Positions 35,553-47,660 of a stretch of DNA of 64,000 bases are shown here, one piece after another. The DNA comes from Desmodesmus armatus (lineage: Eukaryota; Chlorophyta; Chlorophyceae; Sphaeropleales; Scenedesmaceae), in contig VIIQ02000101.1 of NCBI GenBank assembly GCA_007449985.2, positions 186,001-250,000 of the forward strand, given 5' to 3'. Both the position numbers and the translations under genes were made by a program. Within the stretch, counting starts at the first letter, position 1. The number at the start of each line of letters is the position of its first letter. A model generated the notes under the pieces. The model ran no database searches. It was not told the DNA's origin and worked only from the letters and a program-made list of their open reading frames with translations.

Positions 35553-37391
35553 AGGCTTTACGATTGAGCTGTGTGCTGGTTTGATAGACAAGTCCAAGAG
35601 CCTGAAGGAGATCGTGTCAGAGGAGATACTTGAGGAGGTGGGTGCTGGGTGGGTAGGTGGGGGGGGGGGGTCAGAGGAGATATTTGAGGAGTTGAGAGAT
35701 CTGGTGACATGGCTCTATGAGGCTGACCTAGTTGCAGTGTTGGTTCACATCCTCACCATTTTGCATGGCCTTTGAAGAAGTTGTTCAGTCTTGCACGGGT
35801 GTATGCAGCTCTTCCTTGTCTAGAGATGCAGCAGCATGACTGCATCTGAGGGAGAGCACAGGCTGTACTGCACAGGCTGTACTGCACTGTACTTCTCACT
35901 ACAACGGATCCGAGGTGCACCGCAGTGCAATGCACTAGACATGCATGGTACGGTACGGTCCTGTACGGCAGTATCTGACAGCAGCCGTCCAAGAGTATGT
36001 GCTGTACTTGTGCCGCACCTTTGCTGTACCTTTGCTGTACTTTGCTGTACTTTTGCTGTACTTTGCTGTACCTTTGCTGTACGTTTGGGTACATTTGCTG
36101 TATTTATGCTGTACCTTTGCTGCACCTTGGTTGTTCTTTTGCTGTACCGTTGCTGTACTTTATGCTGTACCTTTGCCGCACCTTTGCTGTACGTTTGCTG
36201 TACCACAGCTGCACCTTAGCTGTACTTATGCTGTACTTATGCTGTACCTTTGCTGCACGTTTGCTGCACATCTGATGTACCTTTGCTGTACTCAGCTGAC
36301 TTATGCTGTACTTTTGCTTTACGTCTGCTGTACTTATGCTGTGCTTTTGCTGTACCTTTGCTGCAGCTTTGCTTTACGTCTGCTGCACATCTGCTTTACG
36401 TTTGCTGCACCTTCAATTCAAGGCAAAGTTTGCTTTACGTCTGTTGCACCTTGACGATACGGTTGATGTATCTGTGCTGCACCGTGCCTGCAGGTGGGCT
36501 ACCAGGTTGAGCCTTCACATGTTCATGAGCTGTCTGCAGCAGTGGCTGCTGCTGGCGTCAACGGCTCAACCAGCCACCAGTTCTATGCAATGGTGAGCTG
36601 TCAGAGGGGGGGGGGGGGGGGTGAGGGTTGGGTGTACAGCTGTGCAAGGTTGCGGGATGCTGAATCTTCAACAGGGGCATGTAGATGGCAGCAGCCACCA
36701 GGGGACAGTAGCCACCAGGTGCAATGGTGGGTGTGAGGGTGAGGTGGTGGGGGGGTGGAGGTGGAGGGTGGGGTGGGGGCGGAATTGAGGTGGGGTGGGG
36801 GTGGGGTGGGGTTGGGGTGGGGTGGGGTTGTACAAGGTTGTGCAGGGGCGTGCGCTGCTGGGATTTGAGCTGGGGGCTGGTTTGGCAAACTTGCAGTTTA
36901 TGCATTCGTGAGGCGGGTGGGTGTATAAGGGCAACGTCTGCTGGTGAACACCTGAGGAGGGCCCTGGCAAAGCAGAGATGGGATGTTTCCCTGCCACTAT
37001 CAGCTGGAGGGACAAGCAATTGCTCACTCATCAACATGCGCCAGTCATTAGCAACAATGGCAGCAACAGCACTGTCTTCATTGACATAGTTATAACCTTG
37101 TCTTGTCTTGTCTTGTCTTGTCTGTCTTGGCGCACATCAGTTGTAGGGCCGCATCAACGCTGCTGTTGTTCTTCCTGCTGCTGGTGCTGCTGCTGCTGCT
37201 GCTGCTGCTGTTGTTGCTGTTGTACATTGGTTCAGGTTGACAACAGCAGCTGTGTTAGCCCAGGTGGTGGGCTGGTGCACACTGGTGAGGCCATTGAGGT
37301 GTTGGCCCTGCCCTTTGACAGTGTGCCCGCCTTTGTGACAGACTCAAAGGTGGCAAGAGCACAGGGCTCATGTTTGGGCTGTTGTGGTGAG

Positions 37392-37458
<67 letters not shown>

Positions 37459-37626
37459 TCACTTGTAATCCTGGAGGTCTGGCTGTGTTGGTGAAGCCAT
37501 GCTAGGCTGTGACGCAGAATGGCTGGCTGTGTGTGCAGGAGTGTGCGGCCGGCAGGTAAAGCGGTGTCACACAGACACCACTTTACCGTCAGTATGGTCG
37601 GCATATGGTCTGGAAGAACCCTCTGA
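34012..37626 (+). CDS. Nudix hydrolase, NUDT14/UDP-sugar diphosphatase type (partial model)
   Basis: NUDT14-type enzymes hydrolyse UDP-glucose or ADP-ribose to a sugar phosphate and nucleoside monophosphate. Five consecutive exons join in phase: 34012-34125, 34891-35061, 35555-35637, 36494-36592 and 37236-37386. Seen: WDVIEAHSSVAVVLYHKD, FLLVRQFRPAVYA, TIELCAGLIDKSKSLKEI, EEILEEVGYQV (Nudix helix; the usual REUxEExGU has Glu for Arg), SHQFYAM, GGGLVHTGEAIEVLALPFD. The order and exon joins follow human NUDT14. In exon 37236-37386 the expected GLMFGLLW appears one frame away from the preceding sequence, so a frameshift near 37355-37365 or an error is possible. The last exon (about 37542-37626) and the 5' end are unresolved. 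Confidence 0.75.
34600..34740 (+). repeat. Echo of Nudix exon head plus acceptor
   Basis: Segment 34675-34740 repeats the first 66 nt of the exon at 34891, preceded by the same CCCCAACAG acceptor. Up to His-Lys it codes the same residues, and its four differences are all synonymous third-position changes. A further fragment, CTGTACCACAAGGAC (34600-34614), repeats the end of the same stretch. A TTTGCAGTGACCACCCCTCC segment follows both the fragment and the 66-nt copy, showing a tandem unit of about 140 bp. Confidence 0.85.
35492..35554 (+). repeat. (CTG)n array ending in a 3' splice site
   Basis: About 20 CTG units, one interrupted by TCG, run directly into the CTGCAG acceptor of the Nudix exon at 35555, so the array serves as the polypyrimidine-like tract. 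Similar arrays precede the exons at 37236 (37185-37220) and 54986 (54938-54980); another follows a donor (37395-37456). Confidence 0.85.
35990..36485 (+). repeat. Intronic minisatellite, TTTGCTGTACC-type
   Basis: Roughly 40 degenerate units of 10-17 bp based on TTTGCTGTACC fill most of a Nudix intron. Because stop codons are rare in the unit, three frames stay open and give artefactual Cys/Leu/Tyr-rich translations; these are not proteins. Confidence 0.85.
36724..36842 (+). repeat. G-rich intronic tract, quadruplex-prone
   Basis: More than a dozen GGGG or GGG runs separated by one or two bases (GGTGGGG units) lie on the coding strand of the Nudix intron after exon 36494-36592. Such spacing fits G-quadruplex formation in DNA and pre-mRNA. 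Confidence 0.7.
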
Positions 37627-37907
37627 TTGCTGTGCGGTTGCCGTGCTGTGCTGTGCTGTGCCGTGCTGTGCAGGGCGCACGGTGCTCTGCTGTCGGGTCA
37701 GTGGCCAGGCAGGGAGAGCTTGGAGACACAGCCACTGCTGCTGCAGCCTGTGCTGCCCTCATAGAGGGGCTCTCATACACAACATCTCAGCATGCTGCTG
37801 CTGCAGCCTGCAGCATGTTGATGATGTGCACTGCTGCTGCAGCCTGCCCACTGCTGCTGCAGCATGTGCTGCATTCATAGAGGGATCTGGCACCAGCCCA
37901 TTTCAGC

Positions 37908-38192
37908 ATGACAGCCAGCAACACTGCAGCAGCTGCAGCATCAGCGCAGGATCGCAAGTCAATGGCCTGCCGCAGCCGTGAGGCCCATGTCAGGCAATGG
38001 CAGCAGTTGCTGCAAGCCGGTGCGACGCAGGCTCAACCGGGAGGCAGCCTGCTCCTCAAAAGGGCAGACATGTGCCGGCGTGTTCACAAGCAGCAGCAGC
38101 AGCGGCGGCGGCAGAAGGCGGTCATTGTGAAACAGCAGTGGTGTTGTCACCATGGGGTGTGGCAGCAGGGGCCTGCCGCAGAGTCTGACTGA
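37908..38192 (+). other. Possible 5' exon of the coiled-coil gene
   Basis: An open frame starting at an ATG after CATTTCAGC codes an Arg/Gln-rich stretch (SREAHVRQWQQLLQAGATQA, later KQQQQRRRQKAVIVKQQW) that looks more coding-like than the surrounding CTG-rich DNA. No convincing donor joins it to 39947, so assignment is tentative. Confidence 0.25.
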
Positions 38193-39375
38193 AAATGCTG
38201 CATGGTTGTTGGATGCTGGTGCTGGGAAAGTGTGTACAGCAGTTTGTATGTTTTCGGTCTTTGTACAGCTGCCTTCCAGAAGGCCTCAGTGGCTGCATGG
38301 TGCACCAGCAGCCCGACTACTTATGGCCGCTGAAACACAATGTGTATGTGGTCACCACTTGTTGCGGCACACAAGTGGCAGCACCTGCAGTGTGGCAGCT
38401 TTTGGCTAGGCGAGGCAACCTTGGCTTTAGCGGGTGCAATCGCATATCTGCAGCCACTCGTTGAGCAGGGTGCCTTGCTATGTTGAGGTGTGGGAGCAGT
38501 CTGTGTGGACAGTGTCTGTCACGATATGCAGCTGGCTGCCGTGGTGCAGTCTTTGATTCATCTGCTTGTTGCCTTCAACGGGACGCATACTCTAGGGGGC
38601 CTGCCCCTGAGCTGCCTTGTATGAGCTGTGTGATGTTCCTGTCAGGCACGTGCAGTGCACTGCCCAGTGCATGCATGCATGGACACCCAGTGATGTGTTG
38701 GGCGTGGTTGAGGCATGCAGCAGCATGACTTTGCATGTAATTGAGGGCCTGTTGAGAGTGTGGTGCTGTAGTATGGAGACCGTGTCAGGCAGCTACTCCT
38801 CTGACAGAGCCGAACGCAGGTGTATTTTGATTTGTTTTACAAACATGCGATTACATAGTAGCTCATGGGCCCCATGTGTGCATGTCTAGCCACCTCACAT
38901 TACAAGCTGCAGCAGAACAGGTCCTACGCATGTGCTGAAGTTGTGTTGGTGCATGTCATGTGCTGATTCCTGCACAGCTTGGTGGGTTTCGGCCATCCTG
39001 TGCAATCTTGTAGATATACATGCACACATAGGACCATGCAAAGATGAACATGCACATGCACTGCATGTACATCTGTACATGCATGTACGGACATAGTGTG
39101 CAACGCGTACTGCAAACCATGACAGAGCCTGCGTCCGATGATAGTTTGGATCGCCGCTGCGTTCCAAAAGCGGGACGTGTGCAGGTAACCCTGCAGCTAA
39201 CCCCCGGCAAGGGCTGCAGCGATGACATTACTGTTTGAAGCACCCCCCAAACACACTAGGCTAAGCATCACGAAAATAAATGTCATGAACGCGATGCCAT
39301 AGTGGGAGCCGCTCATCTGGTGTTGCAACAAGAAGTCGAACACACGCCAATCGTGAAAGCAGCCTAGGAAACAGC

Positions 39376-39450
39376 GACATTGTGTTACCATCTTGTGTGT
39401 TCCCAGTGTCTCCACAGGAAATCACGCTACCTCCCCGGTTCCGGGCACTG
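39376..39450 (-). repeat. 80-bp dispersed repeat, copy 1
   Basis: The reverse complement, beginning ACAGTGCCCGGAACCGGGGA and ending AACACAATGT, recurs at 46855-46937. The first bases form a CCCGG-AA-CCGGG hairpin. Possibly the end of a transposable element. Confidence 0.7.
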
Positions 39451-39946
39451 TCTTACTTAGCGACAGAGCGCTTCAAGATATCGGCGTACATTTGAGTTGC
39501 ACACAGACATCGATGTAAGTGCGCTGAAATGCAGCTGATGTTCAGACAGTTGTATAATTGGCCGTGCATGACCAAGGGGCGTTGGCTCTCTGCAAGCGCT
39601 TCTGCTGCAAGCATATCTCATGATTACGTGAGATACCACCTGATATGTGCAGCAAGGGGATTGCATGTGTACAGCCTGGTGCCAGCACTGGTACTGCCAA
39701 AAAGAGCGGGGAAAAGCAGTGGAAGCAGCAAAGCACCCCTCCAGTCTCTTGTGACTGACAAGTACAGTATTGTACAGTATTGCATGACACGAAACATGCC
39801 ACAGCAGAGTAACGACGCAGGCCTGCTGTTGTCTTGGAAGCTGAGCGCATTGATCCTGACTGTAGTGTACACATGTGCTTCGTTGCTGCTGTGCACGTGG
39901 AATGATGCACTGTGGCTATACACTCTGCAGGGAGGTTGGTCTGCAG

Positions 39947-40458
39947 ATCATAGAAGAGGAGCAGGACATGTCAGATGGAGCTGACAGCATGGTGAGTGTG
40001 TATACGTTTAGGAGCAGATAACGCATATACTAAATACATGATTCATCAGCAGTATTGCCCTCCAACTGGACAAACGCCACGTGCTGCGCAGCATGCATCA
40101 CAAGTTAATTTGTCCACTTGGTAGCCGACATTGCCAAGGCATCAACTTTGTGTGACACGGCATCAACTTTGTGTGACACAGCAACTCTGCTTACATCGTG
40201 GTTGTTCATCTCTGTGTGCAGACAACGATGCAAGGAGAGGTTGGCAGCGACCAGCAGGGTCTGTCCTTGGAGGGACTTAAGAGCAGAGACCGCCATGCCT
40301 GCAGCAGCAGCCGGCGCCGCCACCAGCTACCGCAGCTGTCACAGCCGGAGCAGCATTTCTTGCAGCAGCAGCAGCACCAGCAGCAGCACCAGCAGCCATT
40401 AAGGATACGGACAGCTCACAGCTGGCCATCAAACATGGCGGCACCAGCAGCTGGGGAT

Positions 40459-40498
<40 letters not shown>

Positions 40499-43493
40499 CA
40501 GCAGCAGCGGGGATCACAAGGCGAGGCAGCAGCAACTCAGCTGCAGGCAGTGAGCCCTCAAGACAGCATGCCATGGACTTCGATTTAGAGATGACAGAAG
40601 TGGCAGGCGCCATCCTGGAGATGCACAGCCAGGTGTCAGCAAGCGGCAGGGCCTTGCAGCACAGCAGGACGCAAGTGGGGGTGCTGATGGAACGAGTGCA
40701 GCAGCTGGAGGTAGGTTTTGACAGGGAGGTTTAGTCAACAGGCGGACACGCCTCCTGAAGTCAGTGTGGTTGTCACTGACTCAGGGCGGGGGGGACGGCA
40801 CGCAAGGGTCCACAAGCAGCTGTGGTGCAGAATTACCTGGCAAAACACTTAGTGAGTTTGCTTTGAGCAGAACGCTTTACCACACATGAAAGGATGCATG
40901 CCATGTCACTTGGACCATATGTGCTTGCACCCATGACTCGCCACTTAGCCTTGGCAAGTGCGACAGACAGGCTGGTTTGCTGTGGCCTTCACTGCCACAC
41001 ATGCAGGAATTGTTTGCTCCCGACAGGTGGTGAAGTAGCAAACAAGGGCCCAATAGAGGTAGCAGATCCTAAACCCCTCAGATCATCTTGTCATGTTTGC
41101 TCCTGCCAAGCTGAGCGGGCAAAGTTTGTGACAAGGGCTGATTCAGGACATGAATTTTTTTGGTGGGGATACCCCTCACTCAACACCCTAACACGCTCAC
41201 TGGTCAACTCAACATGATGCCCTCAACAGGCTGAGCTGGCAAGCAAGGGCCAGGTGGAGGTGGGCCACAGCCCACAACGCTAGACTCATAAACTTGAACC
41301 CCAAAATGTACACCCCTAGACCCAACTTGTATGCCCCTCCCCTCCCCACCCCACCCCGACAGGCTGAGCTGGCAAGCAAGGGCCAGGTGGAGCAGGGCCT
41401 AGAAGCTGAAGTGGCAAGGCTCAAGGCCAGACTGGACCAACGTGCTGTTGACTTCATGCTGCGGCAGCACCAGCTGCAAGAAGCTGAGAGCAAGCTGCAG
41501 CAGCAGGCACAAATCATGTCAAGCGACACACAGCTCAAGGCTACATGGTGGGTCGCAGGCCTGCGACCCCTAGGGGTCGCAGGGGGGCGGGTTGTGTCAA
41601 GCACTCCGTCCGACGTTCAACTGAGTTGAGCATGTTGCCTATTTTAAATGATCAGGGGCAGTCCTGAGCCTGCCTGCCTGCCCTGCCTTGCCTTAGGCCT
41701 GTGCCGCACAGCACAGGCAGCGCTGGAGCCGCACATCACAGCACAGGTAGCACAGCACAGGTAGCACAGCACAGCACAGCATTGTTTCCTAGAGTAGTGC
41801 ATAGAAATATGATAGAAATATGTAACAGAAATATATAATAGAAATATATAATAGAAATATAATCATACTGCAGCCGCACAGCACAGCACAGCACAGGTAG
41901 CACAGGCAGCGGCTGCAGGGGCTGCGCATATGTGCTCCTGCCCAGATCAGCTGTTTGCTGACCTTCTGGACCCACCGCCTGCCCTGTCCCCTGCATGTGG
42001 TGTGTGCAGGCAGATCATCAGGACGCATGACGCCCTGCTGAATCAGCTGTCAGGTCTGGTGGCCCAAGCCTCATCAGCAGGGCGGCAGGTCTGTGAGGTG
42101 TGGCTGCAGGCTAGGCAGGACCCATACCACAACCCACAGGCTGCCATCAAAGGTGGGTTGGGTAGCGCACTGGTCAATGAGTGGTGTGCTGTAGGTAGTA
42201 GAAGCAGTAGCAATGGCAGCCTGCTGAAGAAGCTGAGGGACGCGCCTGCTGGGCCGTTGATAGGGACAAGATGAGGGGGGGGGCCAAGAACCCCAACCCT
42301 CTGAGTGGGTTGTACAGCATGGAACTTGGGTTGGCCACGTCCACACAATCCGCATTGCTTGCAAGCACTCTCACAGTGGACTTTGACGGTTGTGGAGCTT
42401 CACATGGTTTGTTTCTCAGACGTGGGTTGCACTTGTCAACAAGACATGTATGTTTTGCACTGCTGTCGCTGCAGCGCTGCAAATCAGCATGGAGGCTCTG
42501 ACAGCAGTAGTTGCCTTCAAGGACGACTGGCTGAAGGACCACATGACACCCCGAACACTACAGCGGCTGCAGCTGGAACAGCAGTTGGCTGCTGCTGCAG
42601 CCACTCAAGCAGCTGACACAACAAAGTCCAACCTGCAGATGGCAGCAACAGCAGCAGATACGGCAGGACGGCGCGTCTCCGTTGCTGAGCTGATTGGGAG
42701 CTTTAGCAGCGGCAGCATCCACAGCAGCAGGCAGATCTCACCTCAAGCGCAGCGTACACTTGATGTGGTGCCACCCGTGCATTCAAACTCTGTGGCGGCA
42801 GCAAGGGGGCCTTCGCCCAGCAAAGCTTGCACAAGCAGCAACAGCGAGCGCTACCAACAGTCCTACCAACAGCTGCACCAGGAGTACCAGCAACAGCAAG
42901 AACAGTCTTGGGGCAGCAGTCGAACTCTGGCAGCGCAGAGCAGCAGCAGCAGCAGCGTGCGGGTCCAAACCGCGACGTCTCGGACGAATTCGCGCACTTC
43001 TCCGTACGCTAGGTCGCCTGTGGCAAACTTTGCCTCGGAGGTTGAGCAAAGGCGCAAGCGCATTCAGGACCTACAGATAAAGCTGCATCAGCATTCAAGT
43101 GCTGTCCTGCAGCAGAAGATGCCAGCTGGCAGCTCTACCAGTTTCGCACACAGTTTTGACAGCTCCTCCCGCCAGGCACACAAGACAGCTTCGAGAAGCT
43201 CACATGGGCAGCTGCCAACCGCAACCCGCCGCGGCAGCCTGTCTCATTCAGGCCCACCAATTGCTCTCGGTCCCCGTCGGCACAGTACATCCACATCGGT
43301 GCTGCACCGCACCAGCAACAGCAGCAGCGGAGCAATCCAGCGAAGCGTCACACCGCGGCATGAACTACAGGAGAAGACATCGCTGCTGGGCTACCGTCGC
43401 GACATGTTGAATGCATCACGCACGCAGAGCTACAGTGCGGAGCTGCACCACTCCCGCAACCACTGGGGTGCATCGATGCACGATATCGTCTAA
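39947..43493 (+). CDS. Coiled-coil protein of unknown function (5' end open)
   Basis: Five exons join in phase: 39947-39991 (IIEEEQDMSDGADSM), 40222-40710, 41363-41547, 42010-42152 and 42475-43493, about 626 residues to the stop. After a Gln/Ala-rich low-complexity part, heptad-rich sequence predicts a coiled coil: EMTEVAGAILEMHSQVSASG, VGVLMERVQQLEAELASKG, LEAEVARLKARLDQRAVDFM, HQLQEAESKLQQQAQ. Then follow IIRTHDALLNQLSGLVAQAS and MEALTAVVAFKDDWLKDHM, and a long Ser/Gln/Arg-rich, probably disordered C-terminus with RRKRIQDLQIKLHQHSSAVL. Centrosomal, ciliary or cytoskeletal scaffolds look like this, but no family is recognised. More exons may precede. Confidence 0.6.
41027..41259 (+). repeat. 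Two echoes of a coiled-coil exon head
   Basis: 41230-41259, preceded by CAACAG, is identical to the first 30 nt of the exon at 41363 (AELASKGQVE) and is followed at once by GTGGGC, a possible donor. It could therefore be a 30-nt in-frame microexon. A degenerate older copy, again after CGACAG, lies at 41027-41056. Confidence 0.8.
41700..41916 (+). repeat. Intronic GCACAGCACAG array enclosing ATAGAAATAT array
   Basis: Five ATAGAAATAT-type units (about 41805-41865), unusually AT-rich for this window, are flanked on both sides by AGCACAGCACAGGTAGCACA repeats. The whole lies in the intron between exons 41363-41547 and 42010-42152. Confidence 0.7.
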
Positions 43494-46057
43494 CAGCTGG
43501 GATGCGCCAACAACCCGTGGCTTGCCGTCGTCTGCTCAACAGGCTGCTGCAGCTGTAGACGACTCACTTGCCTGGCAGATGGCAGCCCTGCAGAGCTCTT
43601 GAGAGAGCCATCACAGCAAGGTCATTGCTGCTGGGGCCTTGCTGCAAATGCAGCCGGAGCCAACTGACCACTTAGGAGGGTAATTACCTTATAAGCCTTC
43701 AACGAGTGAGTGAAGCCGGCAAACTAAGTGCGGCTCGTTTGGTCTTGGTTTGTGGCACCCGGTGGTTGTTGTTGGTGGCCTTCTATCAACAGAATCAAAG
43801 AGGTCATCGGTGCTGAGATGCTGAGTCCTTGCTTTTTGAGACCAGCAGCATACCTCATGGCACTACTAGTTTAGGGTTTTCCTAAACCCTACACCCTCTC
43901 AGTAGGGCGAGCCGCTGGGCACTGTTTCTGTAGCGGTTGCCAGAGTGGGTCGCTGGGCATTGGTCCTGTGGCAGTTGCCAAACTCTTGGGGACCGCCAAG
44001 GCATGCGCTGTTTGGCAGCCACGCGTACAGGTTGTGGGTCCCTCTGCATTGACTGACAGTACATCAGAGAGTGACCCAGAACATCGGCATTGAGGCAAGA
44101 ACCAAGGTGATAAAATGCATTGCATGACTGGCTTCTGTGACCCTCGTCTGCCCCCTTATTACGGCATCCCTCACTGGGGACTACTAGTCCCTAGGGATAG
44201 TATCCTGTAGTGCGAGGAGTGTTACCGAGTTGTGCCCACACTGTGATTGTTACCCACACTGTGCAGTGACCCTGCACTACAATCCCTCAATGCAGCAGCA
44301 CTGTGCCAGGCTGGCAGTGCCGAACACTGGCGGTGTATAATGCCCTGAGGCATGAATGGCTTGAACAGGCATTGAGGCTATATGCCGCGTATGCCGTCAA
44401 CATGGGTTGGATGTGGTTGATGCAGGGGGAGACAGCAAAGACGCTGAGGTGCCAGGCTCTCAGCGGTGGTTCAGGAAACACCCGTGTGTGACCTCCTAGT
44501 GGTGATTGGTGCCAGTCGTGGGTGCACCGTGTGAGATGGCATCTCACAATGCATGTTCTGGAAGGTGCGCTATGCACTGTGCAAGGGTGGGTGGGTACCT
44601 TCTGTAGCTGTGTCTATATATGTGTCTGTATGTGCCTATGTCCCATAGGCATGATGTCGGCACCGTACTTGCTTTGGTATTTGAGGCCTTCAAGTAAGCC
44701 TGCCGGTAGGCCAGGCCCTACCAAGCCGTCAAGTAGGCTAGGTCTAACAACACCAAAGTTGCACCATGCCGGGACGGCTCCATGCTGCAGCATGCTGGGG
44801 TAGCCACTTGTTTCCAGTAGCTGCGAATTGTCGCCGTCTGCTCAAACCCTGGTTGGAGCCACAGGTGCATGGGCTGCCCAGCAGGTGTTATGTAGGCTGC
44901 ATATCACTGACACCGGGTGTCCCCACACATGTGAGGTTGTCTCACGGTCTACCTTTTGCATCTGGGCTATAATGGGTGTCTCACTCCTTATTCGTACTTT
45001 TTATGAAGCCTTCATAATGACGAGCTACCATTGAGGCTGCAAAGCCTTTTGCTTGCAGTGCATACCGTATGTGACATGGCTGATGGATCTATGTAAGGCA
45101 TATGGTTTTGCCACAAATGGTCTCTTTGCCAGGCTGGTCCCAAGAACTTCCTGTGGCACCTGCAGGTCTTACTGATACATTCAAGTTGGGCTCCCATGTG
45201 AAGTATACATACTGTACTTAAGTAAGGTGGCCATCCCGCGTGCTTTTGCGGCTTCTGCACTTCAAGTGCAGCTAGCGGTTGAACTGCATCCGATGGTCAA
45301 CTTTGCCAAGCTGCGGTATCTTGTCAAAGCTCATAACTTTGAGCGCCGCGCTCATAGTATGCTCGCACAATGGGTCAGGCCTGACTGTCTGGCTTTGAGC
45401 TTGGTGATTTAGGTGGCCACCAGTGAAGCAGGTGGTCTGCGAGCCATGTTGTGCGGCAACTTGGCTGCAGCAGCCGGGATCAGAGCGCCACTGTTGGCTG
45501 CAGCCACTGCTGCAAGCTCAACAGCAGCACTTTTGAGAGGTGTGCCGGCCCCACTCACCAAATCATGTTTGACTAGTTTGTTGACTATATTGTCAACATT
45601 GACTATTTTGTCAACCTGACCATTTTGAAAGTTTAGGCTGTGCCGGGCCTGATTGGGCTTGGCTGGTGATCAACCACTAACCTTCAGGAGGCCACTCAGC
45701 GGCTGGGCCGGCTAGCATACGGAGGTACGCAGATTGTGGTGCGGCAGGAGCAGCAGTTGATGCATGATAGTTTGATGATCAATGATGATTGCAGCTAGTT
45801 GTCAACTGGCCTTACTGATGGAGTGCATCAGGTGCCTTGCCCAAGGCTGGTTGATCGGCATGACAGCATTGAACATGATTGTGCGTGAAAGGGTATTTGT
45901 CACACATGTGTGTCACAAGTTGTGATGTCCCGCCTGAAAGCATATTTCAGGACAAGTTGTGTAGAAGACTGCCAGCTGTCAGCTGGACGCCTCACAATCC
46001 TGATTTGTGATGTGGGCTGACTGCCAGTCTGACTGCAGTGCATGCATGTGGATTGTT
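43494..46057. other. Intergenic; no gene seen
   Basis: A frame at 45227-45412 codes 61 residues (ELHPMVNFAKLRYLVKAHNF within it) that look protein-like but have no partner exon or recognised family; it may be a transposon relic. Nothing else is supported. Confidence 0.35.
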
Positions 46058-46352
46058 GTAGTAAGGTCGCAGAGGCTGAAGCTGCCGTGTCTCTCAACAA
46101 AAAGAAGTGGTTAGTGCTGCATATGCATGTGCAGCTGAAGCTAGACGAGCTTCGCCCCCCCCCCCCCAACCCTTGGCTTTGCATGCACGTGGATGTACAC
46201 CTCCCACGCAGAGTTGTTTGTTCTGATCATAGTACTACTTGTTGTAATAAGATCGCAGAGGCTGAAGCTGCCGTGTCTGTCAACGAAAAGAAGTAGTAAG
46301 TGATGCATGTGCAGCTGAAGCTAAACGAGCTTCGGGGCCCCAAACCCTTGGC
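46058..46352 (+). repeat. Dispersed 120-bp repeat, copies 2 and 3 in tandem
   Basis: Copies at 46058-46177 and 46244-46352 match 18011-18133. Copy 2 has a poly-C run where the others have GGGGCCCC. The AEAEAAVS reading is kept in both. Confidence 0.75.
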
Positions 46353-46854
46353 TCACTGTGACCTGAAGGTGCCTGGCCAGTTGCTGTCCTCCTGCTGGGC
46401 TGGATGTTGCATCAAAGCTCCACTGTGATCATCGGTGCTGGGTCAGGCTGGCTGTTCCTCCTGCTGAGCTGGGCTGGGCTGATGTCAACAATAGCAACAC
46501 TCTGCCTGCAAAAGCACAAGGAACATACCTGCAGAACAGCGCAGCAACAAGATGTCAGCACAGCAAAGGAGAGGGGGGTCGACCCCTGCTCCAGTGCTGG
46601 CTTATGACACCCTGTTGCTGGCCCTTCTCCAACGTGTGACCTTGTGTGACTGGCACCTGTTTCAAACACTTGCAGCTGTCGCACACGTGACCCGATCAAG
46701 TGAGAAATTGAGGAAGTGAAAGAACAAAGAGACAGGATAGTCACATGTCCAATGGTCTGTGCTGGATATTCAATACTGCCAGGCTATCACAATGCCTTGC
46801 TGTTGCTGCTCTCAACCTCCCACCCTCCATCGTATCTCATGTGGTGTATGTGAG

Positions 46855-47660
46855 ACAGTGCCCGGAACCGGGGAGGTAGCAAGATTTCCTGTGGAGACAC
46901 TGGGAACACACAAAGATGGGAACACAGAACACAATGTAACTAGCACTGGGTCCCCCACCGCCAACCCAGGCAACGAAAGCCTAACAAAGCAACCTCACAG
47001 TACAATAGAAGGCGTCCAGACCAAAGCTGTGAGTCCAGCAGCCCCATCAAGCCTAGTAAAATTACCTGCAAGCAGCACCACCACCGCGCAGCGAGCGTCA
47101 GGAACAGCCCACCAGGATGCCAGGAAGGAGCATGCAGGCACAAGGGGGAGGGTGGGGGTCCTCCCCCACCCCCAGCGTAGGCTGGCAGCACCAAGTAGGC
47201 CGTCACCGTGGAACCTGAACAGGCACAGCAGACAAAAATAACACAGGACAGGCGGGGCACACAAAAAAACAGACAGCCGGGCGGCAAAGAGCACAAGGCA
47301 CAAGAAAAACCACCCTGCCACCCCAAAAACTTAACGCAGCACGGTGTGAAGTTAACCACCAACGGGGCAAGAAGCCCCGCCGTTGCTAAACGGTGGTACT
47401 GACACTGCTACAAGAACGCACCGGGCGCAGCCCGAAGAGAGACAGGTTGAAGAGACATGCATATGTGTATGAGTGACAGCAGAGGTTTCATGTAAGTGAG
47501 TGGGCACAAGGGGAAGAGAGGGTAGGAAGAAGATGCGGGGCGGGCGCCGTAGCGGTCCCCACCCCCAGCGGGGCCCAGTGTCCCTGCAACAGGCACAAGA
47601 CAAGGGGAGGGGAGCAAGGCAGTGTAACACAAGGTGGGGAGGGGGTGGGGAGGGGGGTGG
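46855..47660. mobile_element. Possible transposable-element fragment
   Basis: It starts with the 80-bp repeat shared with 39376-39450. It then carries composition unlike its surroundings, with several GC hairpins (CGGGGCAAGAAGCCCCG near 47365, CGGGCGCAGCCCG near 47426). An open frame to 47241 has no recognised domain. The class cannot be assigned and the right end is a guess. Confidence 0.3.

Noticed and set aside
35836..36596. Several long overlapping open frames rich in Cys, Leu and Tyr
   Set aside because: They are translations of the TTTGCTGTACC minisatellite, which lacks stop codons; the segment lies inside a Nudix intron.
36978..37505. 175-residue frame with poly-Cys
   Set aside because: Poly-Cys comes from CTG arrays read in the TGC frame; only 37236-37386 is supported as exon, in the Nudix gene.
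46759..47241. 160-residue frame as a gene
   Set aside because: No domain; it begins in sequence shared with a dispersed repeat, so a transposon relic is more likely.
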